From: Schistocerca nitens
Lineage: Eukaryota; Arthropoda; Insecta; Orthoptera; Acrididae
DNA: 64,000 nt
Assembly (NCBI RefSeq): GCF_023898315.1
Contig: NC_064614.1
Coordinates: forward strand, 1,058,348,432 to 1,058,412,431
Direction: 5' to 3'
Part shown: piece by piece, positions 55,509 to 64,000 of the stretch
Layout of the letters: the number at the start of each line of letters is the position of its first letter
Position numbering within the stretch: the first letter of the stretch is position 1
Translations under genes and position numbers: made by a program
The notes under the pieces: generated by a model
Database searches by the model: none
What the model was told of the DNA's origin: nothing
What the model saw: the letters and a program-made list of their open reading frames with translations, nothing else

Positions 55509-56805
55509 CGATAGGGAGTCGAAAAGTTTCTAGCCTAACAAATAAAGAATGGCAGATATTTCATAATAACAATTTATTGTTCAATATAATAACCGTGTAC
55601 ACTAATACACTTGCATGCATGCTCAGATAACTTCTGCAAACCATTCAAATAAAAGGTCTTTGATTTCAAGTCCAACTAACCATTCACAGCATCAATCATT
55701 GCATCATCATTGTCAAATCGTCATCATTTGACATCTTTTTTTAAGCTCGGAACAAGAAAGAAGCCTGATGGAGCCAAATCTGGAGAATATGGTGGATGAC
55801 GTAACAATCTGAAACCGCAGTCATGCATGGTTTCCAGTGTTACAAGGGCTTTGTGTGCTGGTGCGTTGTCCTGATGCAAAAGAACTCTGTGCGCCAATTC
55901 CACGCCTTTTTTTCTTTATCTCTTCTCTCAAACGGCGCAGGAAGATGCAATAGTATAATGCATTGATAGTTACACCCTTTTGCAAGTAATCCACCATAAT
56001 TACCCCTTATGCATCCCAGAAGACTGATGCCATCACCTTACCGTTGATTTTTACACCCGGAATTTTTTTGGGGTAGGGGATGAAGGATGTTTCCATTGTT
56101 GTGACTGTTGTTTTGTCTCAGGATCCAGTGGTGAACCCACATTTCATGCATGGTCATGTACCTTGCAAGAACACCACCTTCAGCCACTTCAAATTGGCAG
56201 ACGATTTCTTCACAACACTGCGCATGGTCCCGTCTCTGATCTGCATTCAAATCTTTTGGGAGCCACCGAGATGAAACTTTCCATATGCCCAAAATATTCA
56301 CAACAATATCATGAGCATGCCCATGGGAAATTCCAAATGTGGTTTCAATTTGCTGCAATGTTTTTTGATGATACTGCAAAATCATACCGTGAATTGGAGT
56401 CACTGTTTCATCAGTGGCAACAGTGACAGACCTTCTGCTCCTTGGCACACTTTCCACACTCACTCTTCTGCGTTAGAAGTTGGACACCCAGTTTTTCACT
56501 GTTAGATAAGGTGGAGCACTGTCCTTAAGTGTATTTCGCATGTTCTCCACAATTTCCTTGGGCGTCATTCCCTTCAAATGAAGATATTCAATCACATCAC
56601 TGTTCTTGATTCTCTCGTTATTCGTCATTTTCCTTACACTATGGTATATGATGCATCCTAGCAGCAAAATCAACAAAGCTGGAGCCGCAAAATTTGACTT
56701 GCATACCCACAAAGGGTCACTATAAAAGTAGGTGATGTTGTTTGTGCGAGATATTATGGTAACTATCTCAGACTAGAAGCTTAGAAACTTTTAGACTGCC
56801 TCTCA
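55509..56805 (-). mobile_element. Mariner-like transposon, full length, decayed
   Basis: TA flanks both ends (55507-55508 and 56806-56807). Ends share the pattern AGGGAGTCGAAAAGTTTCTA / AGGCAGTCTAAAAGTTTCTA. The minus-strand transposase starts at about 56628 (MTNNERIKNSDVIEYLHLKG), continues with a second helix-turn-helix block at 56463-56290 (SVTVATDETVTPIHGM, FGISHGHAHDIV) and the catalytic half to about 55650. The first catalytic box region reads YMTMHEMWVHH, where the family has GDETWVHH. The 1297-bp length equals a full mariner. Stops and frameshifts are present. Confidence 0.75.
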
Positions 56806-56807
56806 TA

Positions 56808-57775
<968 letters not shown>

Positions 57776-57826
57776 ATTCAGCTGCTACAGGTGAGAAAAG
57801 TGAGCTCATTGTAACCCATCACACTG

Positions 57827-58260
57827 TTAATAAAATTGACCCTTATATTTAAAATAACTCAATCCCAAGCATAATTTGACCATGTTACATGTATTCCAAC
57901 CTATGATGCATGTGTCTGACTGTCTCCAAACTGTGGGAGTGTATGAAGTGACATGTGGTTGTGGCAAACTATATATTGGCAAAACTAGAAGAAAAGTAAA
58001 ATGGTGCATTGGGAACTTAAGCACCACACACATTTAGGACAAAAATTAATCAGCAGTAATGGAGCACTAAAAACATGACCAGGTTTTTGATTTTTTGAAA
58101 TAACTCAATGCCATCCAGAGAAAGTTATACTTATAGAAAGAAATCCTGTGAAACAGCTGAAATATCAAAGAATGCGTGCAATTTCAGTAGAGATGGCAGC
58201 TACAGGTTACTTGTTGTCATGGAAAGAAACATCCACACACAGAGTCTGAAGCCAGGTTGT
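57827..58260 (+). mobile_element. Penelope-like GIY-YIG relic
   Basis: 57925-58000 reads GVYEVTCGCGKLYIGKTRRKVK: GVY, CxC, YIG and the arginine of the PLE endonuclease. The following DNA (to about 58260) matches the usual tail in broken frames. Immediately upstream, 57870-57827 on the minus strand encodes LCLGLSYFKYKG, an inverted echo of the RT text at 58545-58590. This suggests two rearranged copies lying next to each other. Confidence 0.65.
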
Positions 58261-58439
58261 CTACCAAAGTTTCATAAAGAATGATGTTTACTGAGACCTA
58301 TACTGAATGGGATTAATTCTTCAACTTATTTTTTTTTAGGTTTTTTTTAGAAAATAAAACATGTTCATGAAAAAATGAACTCCTTTCTGAAGGATTCAAA
58401 ACCTTTTTGGAAATTTACTTAGAGTATAAGTACCCACAA

Positions 58440-59079
58440 CTGGCATAATGGTGAGCTCCAAGGTCAAATCTCTATTTACTAACACCCTAGTAACAGGTAC
58501 CACGGACATCATTGGGGATAAATCTGCTCCAGAAATTTTTTACCTGATTGAGTTATGCTTGCAGTTGAGTTATTTTAAATATAAGGGGGAGTTTTAGCTA
58601 TGGGCTCAGCTCTGTCGGCTGTAAAGCTGACTTTTTTTTGGAGGATTTTGAAGAAATGTGGAACTAAAACCATCTTGCCCGGTCTGCTATGTGGATGACA
58701 TGTTTCTTGTATAGCCATGTGGCAGAAAAGAGCTAGAAAAATGCTACAATTTTTTGAACAACAATCATCCAACTATCAGATTCACGATGGAGATGAAGAG
58801 CGAGATAGCCCCCTGTTTTGAGATGTGGTGGCCAACAGAAGGCCTGACAATACTCTAGCCCACAGATTTTATAGAAAACTTACCAACGCAAACAAATATC
58901 TAGATGCTGTATCACACCACTACCCAGCCCAGACGCAAGCTGCTCTGAACACTGATATTCCAGGAATTCTGAACCAGTGACAGAGCTTGCGATCAAAGCT
59001 AGATATCCTTAGGGAAAGAGTGATGGCCAGTGGCCATGATAACCTCTCCATAAATAGGGCCTTCAATGAAGTGGTAATG

Positions 59080-59118
<39 letters not shown>

Positions 59119-59220
59119 CAAATAAGAAGAACAAGTAACCTCCTGCACATTCTGTAAAATTACTGTTTTTGTCTAGAGTAACTGAATTCATATACAGATC
59201 CTCCAGAAGAATGGTTTAAT
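58440..59220 (+). mobile_element. Penelope-like RT relic
   Basis: Plus strand: KSLFTNTLVTGTTDII (RT motif with the first aspartate region), ELCLQLSYFKYKGEF, a changed 'MGSPLSPV' box (GSALSAVKLTFF), then FEQQSSNYQI, HRFYRKLTNANKYLDAVSHH and YPAQTQAALNTDI, the typical PLE RT palm-thumb text, ending near SINRAFNEV (59060). A (TAA)n run follows. Frames are broken in several places. Confidence 0.7.
59068..59117. repeat. (TAA)n microsatellite within PLE
   Basis: Trinucleotide run between the RT thumb and the endonuclease, at the same place in the element as the run at 54983-55032. Confidence 0.9.
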
Positions 59221-59269
59221 GACTTCATTTTTTAGTCAACACAAGATAAAAGACTTCTTCTGACCCACA

Positions 59270-59465
59270 ACAGATGTGCCTCACCACTACCACAATGCGG
59301 GAATATTTGAAGATATATGTGGTTATGGCACAGTACATTTTGATGGAACTGGAAGGACAGTAAAAGAAAGTGTTAAAGAGCAAGAACACTATATGTTTAG
59401 GACAGAAGTTAAGATCAGCAATGACAGAGCAGTAAGAACAATCCAATCAGGTTATGGATTTTAAG
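59270..59465 (+). pseudogene. GIY-YIG endonuclease relic of the PLE
   Basis: The frame 59276-59464 reads AGIFEDICGYGTVHFDGTGR, a decayed form of GVYE(I)xCGCGxxYIGxTGR, followed by KESVKEQEHY in place of xxRxxEHxxH. It sits where expected downstream of the RT at 58440-59220. Confidence 0.55.
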
Positions 59466-59721
59466 AATATACGCATGCTAGACAGGTAAAGCACAAGAAA
59501 AGTCCTTGAAACAGTCGAAATACCAAAGAATGAGGGAGGGAAGAAGGGGGGAGTGATGAATTTAGTACAGTTTGGACTGTATTATATGTAAGATAATAAT
59601 ACACAATCAGTTTCTTCTGAAGTAACATCTCAAAATCGTATAAATATCACTCATAAGAAGTTTCAATCTGCTAAGCTTATTAGAACAAAAATTCTCAGAC
59701 CACAGAGTTCTTATATATCAG

Positions 59722-60710
59722 GTATGCAAAAAAGTTTTGACAAACAGCAGCACATGATGTCTATTCAAAAAATTACAGTATATCTGTAATTTCGCCCCAA
59801 TGGTATGTTGGAGTGGAATGTGGTTGGCATCCCTGCACACACCTATGTTAATGTATAACTTGCGGAAGTTTCATTGTCGTATGTCTGTTAGTTATTGTTC
59901 AGTGCTGTAGTGAGTAGAATGTTGTGTCGCACAGTTTGCAAATTTTGAGATGGCAGAGTTAGGGAAGTGACATGTCTGCATCAAATTTTGCATGAACCTC
60001 ATGGAAACCTTTACAGCCGCACACCAAATGATGCAGAAAGCCTATGGTGATGAGTGCTTAGACCGTGCCAGGTGTTACGAATGGTTCACATGGTTTTAAA
60101 ATGGCCGGATGGAAGTTAAAGATGACCCTTGTTCAGGAAATTGAAGACAGACTGTCCAAGAGATAGCAGAAGAATGTAACATTTCAGTTGAATCATGTCA
60201 TGAAATCCTGACACAGCATCTTGGAATCCATCATGTTGCCACAAAGTTTGTCTCATGGCTCATGCTTCAAGGCCAGAAAGACATTCACTTCACAATCTGT
60301 GAAGGGTTTTTGGATCTTGCAAATTAGAATGAATGTTCCTTAAGAGAATCATAAATGGTCATGAGATGTGGGTCCACAGTTATGACATTGAGACCAGTGT
60401 TCAACCTTCACAATGGGTTGGGAAAGGTTCTCCAAGACCAAAAACAGCTCATCAGGTTAGGTCAAATGTCAATGCCATGCTGATAGTTTTCTTTGGCTCT
60501 TTGAAGGATAAGTTCATCATGAATTCATGTCACTGGGACAAACTATTAATCAATGGTACTATCAGGATGTGTTGCAACACCTGCGAGAAAATGTGAGAAG
60601 GAAACAGGCCTGAAATGTGGCGAGACAATACCTGACTTCTGCAGCACAATAACGCACCTGCACATTCATCCCTGTTGCATGACTATTGCACAAAAAATGA
60701 AATCACTGTT
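59722..60710 (+). mobile_element. Mariner-like transposon, 3' part missing
   Basis: Plus-strand broken frames read ETFTAAHQMMQKAYGDECLD, RARCYEWFTWF and KDDPCSGN, the N-terminal domain of a known mariner group. NGHEMWVHSYDIE follows at about 60357 (normally GDESWVxxYDPE, so the first D is H), then MLIVFFGSLKDKF, and QHNNAPAHSSLL at about 60645 (second D is N). Two catalytic residues are lost, so it is dead. The sequence departs from mariner at about 60710, where the LTR fossil appears to begin. Confidence 0.7.
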
Positions 60711-62263
60711 GAGCCGTGGCGGCTTGGTTTGCTGGCCTAACTACCTCTGGCACCGGTATCGACAGTCACCTGCCTTGTGCCTGGCAGGGGGGTTTTGGTT
60801 GGGCCGATTTGGGTTTGACAATACATGTACCCCAGCCTGATCGCTGAGCGACTTGTCAAATGTTGGACAGCCACTAAAGAAGGTGATGAAGGTCGTGCTC
60901 TGGAGCTCTGCTGACAGGGGCTTCCTTCTGTTATTTGAAAAGGAGTTAAAAGGATAATTGACAGTGGGGAGAGTGCACCATAACATACTGACTATTGATA
61001 TTCTAGCCCTGTGGTTTTATTGTTTAAAGGAAAATTGGCACAATATTATTGTGTCTTGTTCAGTAAATAATACATATTTGTTTGTTCTGCAGTGTGCCTT
61101 TGCCTGAGAGTGGCCAATGGTTGCTAGTGCGTCTTCTTTGAAGCCACATGATTCTGTTAATTGCTTGTGAGCACCCGCTTGGAGTGCAATGTAATGAATT
61201 GAAGTGGTAACACCGGTGTCATGGTACTGTATCAGGTATTTGGTATTACTTTGAAATCTAATTGTGATTTAGTAAAGTGCATTTATTCTAACTTAAGTTG
61301 ATGTGTTTTAGTCCTAATTGAATTATGTAGGGCCACTACTGATTGAAATTTTCTGCTTTGCTTAAGCTCACCTTAACTAGTGTTTCTTAAGGCAATTTAG
61401 CAGTACTCACTCATGCCTCAGGGGTGGTTTAACTGCAACTGCTCTGTTTGTACCTGCATTTTGTCAGTTACATGTACTCGCTTTTTCATCTTACCTAGAC
61501 GGAGACGTATGTACTTATTGTATATGACAAAATCCATTCTAATTGTCTCTGTCAATCTTAATGAGTTTCCCCTGATCTGATTAAAATCCTTGTGAAGGTG
61601 TATATATCTTTAACTACTTGTTTTATCTAAGGTTACGAGTTGTATTTATCTCGTTAAAGTGAGTCTCATCATTTGTGAGTGTATATTCTGTTATTGTTTA
61701 TGGGCACTGCCTCGCGTGTGATTTATACTCACAATTGATTGCAAAGCATGCGAGTCTGACTTGGTGCTTGCAGCCGTGACTTCTGGGCCGCTACCTTGGC
61801 GCCATCCTGCCCAACACCTGAGGTCTAAGTTATTGCCATGGGAGTGCTCTGCTGTGTCTTCTGTCATACTTAGCAAAAGTTGAGTAGTTGTCTTGTTCCT
61901 TGGAGCTATACCTGGGTTGGGTGACTGCTGCCAGGGCTGTAGACTGTGGAGAATTAACTCACAAACTTTTGTAAATTACTGAACGATTCAAATTTCATTG
62001 TTACTGTTCATAAACTCAGATGCCTTATGTTTATTGACTACTGTTTCCTTTTGCTTATATTGGTAAATTTCAGTAGTTTGTCATTGTAAATGTTGCTATA
62101 ATTCTGACGGTTTTCATGTTGTTATTAATCTAGAATTTAATTGATAAGTATGTTCTTAAAGAGAAGTTAATTTGGTGAAAACAATGAACTATCTGATGGG
62201 TCTCCCTTCCACGTGTTGATGTTTGATCCGTTCCTATCCTGAACCTGTTACCTGGGTTTCAAT

Positions 62264-62273
62264 TGGTAGCAGA
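62264..62273 (+). promoter_or_regulatory. Primer-binding site (initiator tRNA-Met type)
   Basis: TGGTAGCAGA is complementary to the CCA end and the last seven acceptor bases of animal initiator tRNA-Met. It sits directly after the probable 5' LTR. Confidence 0.45.
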
Positions 62274-62290
62274 ACAATCTGCTAGCTTAA

Positions 62291-62309
62291 AAGGGGGGGG
62301 GGGGGGGGG
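62291..62309. repeat. Poly-G run
   Basis: Nineteen G in a row just downstream of the primer-binding site. Confidence 0.9.
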
Positions 62310-62989
62310 ATGGTTCATATTTTCCCTCCTGGCTTGTTTGTAGTTTCAACTAATGTAGTTCACCTTATGTAGTTGTTAGAATATGGTATTCGTACCAGTG
62401 CACTAATTTTTCTTTGGTTTCAGAAGGTTTGCCTGCACAATGAGCTTGTCCCCGGATTTCCCACCCTGAACATGAACATCTTCTCTACGAAATGCGAATT
62501 CATGGGATTCCCGTGGATGGAAGTGTACCCAAGTTAGCGACCCGGCTGCGTGCAGTGGTTGGTTGCTCCCTTTCACCCTCAGCAGACACCTTTGGTGGGG
62601 TAGGTGACTTTCTCTCCAGTATTTCCACTGTGTTGGAGGAATTGTGTCATAACATTTCATTTCTTGAGGCGAGTCAGCCCACTCAAAACAAGTGTGTCAT
62701 CTGCAGGCACATTTAGCTCACCTAGGTAACTAACTGATCTTGGATTTATAGATCTTAAAGATTCCAATAGACAGCTTTGGTAGCAGTTTGCTGATAGAGT
62801 CAGTGAGTTCCAGTTCAGGGTAGTGCCACTGAGCTTAGAGCGCGGTGGTTCGGGTTCTGAGCAGTAGTTTCTTGGGTCATTTTGGTAAAATACCAAACCC
62901 CATCAGGGGTCTTCTTAGTGGGATTTTGGAACTGGCAGTTGAGAGTTTACTTCAGGTCCAGCAAATTTTTTTTTTAAGTACTGTAGTCT

Positions 62990-63178
62990 GTGAAGCCTCG
63001 TGGGTTGGGTTGTTTGGGGAGGAGACCAGACAGCAAGGTCATCGGTCTCATCGGATTAGGGAAGGATGGGGAAAGAAGTCGGCCATGCCCTTTCAATGGA
63101 ACCATCCTGGCATTTGCCTGGAGCAATTTAGGGAAATCACAGATAACCTAAATCAAGATCGGCAGATGCGGGATTGAA
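62990..63178 (+). mobile_element. SINE inside the LTR fossil
   Basis: The block from ggttgggttgtttgggg to gatgcgggattgaa is a repeat I recognise from orthopterans (words gaggagaccagacagc, ggtcatcggtctcatcgg, gggaaatcacagataacc). It interrupts gag-like sequence, so it inserted after the LTR element. The open frame 62845-63177 is a chance fusion across it. Confidence 0.65.
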
Positions 63179-63525
63179 GTGTCGAGCTAGAGTGTGAGTT
63201 TTACTGGAGGGTGCAAGAGACTTCAGAAACAGTAAGTCAGTACTTTGAACATGTGTATACGGCAGTGTCAGCTCCCAATTTGTGTGTGACTGGTTCGGAG
63301 AGCATTTCTAATGTGTTAGATGGGATGTGACCTCAGGATCACTCTCGCTTGAACTTTTCCCCTCAGCCTAGTACTTTTAATCAGTTTTGAGAGCTGATTA
63401 ACTCTATACAGGCACTTTTGCTTTTAGATGAACAACGCGAGAGGGAGGGTAGAATGTGGATGTTGCCCTTGAGTAATCAACCTCCAGTAGCGCGAGTGGT
63501 AAATCGGGTTTCTGATTACAGACGG

Positions 63526-63567
63526 TGTTATCGATGTAAAGAGCCAGATCATTTAGTGCACGGGTGT
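63526..63567 (+). pseudogene. Gag CCHC zinc knuckle (fossil)
   Basis: CYRCKEPDHLVHGC has the C-x2-C-x4-H-x4-C spacing of a retroviral-type nucleocapsid knuckle. It belongs to the LTR fossil at the right edge. Confidence 0.7.
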
Positions 63568-64000
63568 CCTGTGTGTGCGCTCCTTGGTTCGTGCAGTTCG
63601 GTGTCATTGTTAGACTACCAGAGGTATCTGGAATTCCGCCATTTGTGTAAATTCTCTTCCCTGCATCCTATCACTCAGAGATGTCATGTAGACGATGGGT
63701 GGGAGTTACCCTTAGTGGGCAAGGCGTGGGGCAGCTTGTCTGACGGGAATTTTTCTCGGCTGGTTGATCTGGTTTTGGTAAAGGATCTTAAATTACCTTT
63801 ACTAATGGGTTGTGATTTCAAACAGTGCTTCTGGTCTGGTCCTTGATTATGAGAGTGGTGCTGTTTTCTTTAAATTTTCCCCAGTTCAAAAGATTTCCCT
63901 TTGTTCTCGCCATCACCCTACGTGGGTTAATTTAGTTAGTAGCGACGGTACTGGGTTTGAGTTGAGTCATTTACCACTTGATCAGGCAAGGCAGGTATTT

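Larger units (their letters stand above)
60711..64000 (+). mobile_element. LTR retrotransposon fossil (Ty3/Gypsy-like), runs off window
   Basis: A plausible 5' LTR occupies about 60.71-62.26 kb (starting TGTTGAG where the mariner breaks off; the start is uncertain). A primer-binding site complementary to the 3' end of animal initiator tRNA-Met follows (TGGTAGCAGA, 62264-62273). Gag-like sequence lies at about 62.46-62.66 kb (MRIHGIPVDGSVPKLATRLR) and 63.42-63.57 kb with a CCHC zinc knuckle. The run LPLLMGCDF at about 63.80 kb resembles the end of a retroviral-type protease. A SINE is inserted at about 62.99-63.18 kb. The 3' part lies outside the window. The visible part is broken in several places and is treated as a fossil. 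Confidence 0.55.

Noticed and set aside
58920-59150. 76-codon frame with a poly-isoleucine run suggesting a membrane segment
   Set aside because: It is the reverse translation of the (TAA)n microsatellite inside a PLE.
62845-63177. 110-codon frame as part of gag
   Set aside because: Its second half is the inserted SINE, so the frame is a chance fusion.

Overview
This window looks like repeat-dominated nuclear DNA from a large insect genome, most likely a grasshopper or locust (Schistocerca-like). I base that on several repeat families I recognise from memory as typical of orthopterans: two tRNA-derived SINEs ending in a conserved 'ggttagttaggtttaa' or 'atttcattt' tail, a 301-bp SINE carrying a tRNA-like head, several mariner families and Penelope-like elements. 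No search was run. There is no rRNA gene, no true tRNA gene, no CRISPR array and no operon. Nearly all recognisable coding sequence belongs to transposable elements. Only two short stretches look like possible host exons: 405-553 (+) and 39471-39598 (-, one C2H2 zinc finger).

Layout. 0-1.9 kb: possible exon, then unassigned DNA. 1.9-5.7 kb: a decayed CR1-like LINE (-) whose ORF1 encodes an SGNH esterase. 5.75-6.6 kb: palindromic mariner remnant. 6.8-8.0 kb: LINE relic with a 343-bp hammerhead-bearing insert. 10.7-14.0 kb: Penelope-like element (PLE, -) split by a Tc1 element and bounded by a SINE. 14.5-17.3 kb: endonuclease LINE (-) split by a 1.2-kb fold-back element. 17.4-20.06 kb: IS630-type transposase relic, pogo/Jerky-like relic and a Ty3/Gypsy fossil. 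20.06-26.4 kb: second copy of the esterase LINE, containing a THAP/P-like element (which itself contains a PLE) and a further PLE. 26.5-29.6 kb: Gypsy fossil tail, LINE relic, Tc1 end and a tandem SINE dimer. 30.1-36.7 kb: the best-preserved block, a nearly complete CR1-like LINE (-) with a younger LINE inserted head to head. 37.6 kb: SINE. 38-42 kb: quiet AT-rich DNA with the zinc-finger exon. 42.4-43.7 kb: PLE with long inverted arms and a target duplication. 44.5-45.7 kb: mariner. 46-47.8 kb: unidentified coding-like relic. 48.0-48.5 kb: SINE. 50.1-51.0 kb: small PLE with target duplication. 51.4-52.9 kb: mariner containing one SINE and abutting another. 53.4-54.1 kb: fold-back mariner. 54.3-59.5 kb: scrambled PLE copies around another mariner. 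59.7-60.7 kb: mariner cut by the start of an LTR-retrotransposon fossil that runs off the right edge.

The recurrent theme is nested insertion and an unusual concentration of Penelope-like elements (at least seven to nine copies or pieces). Beside their GIY-YIG endonuclease remnants there are repeated hammerhead-ribozyme-like cores (CTGANGA, hairpin, GAAA). Hammerheads are known from PLE terminal repeats, so the class is not new. The density, the conserved extra nucleotide before stem II and the small ribozyme-bearing non-autonomous insert at 7258-7600 are the points most worth checking.
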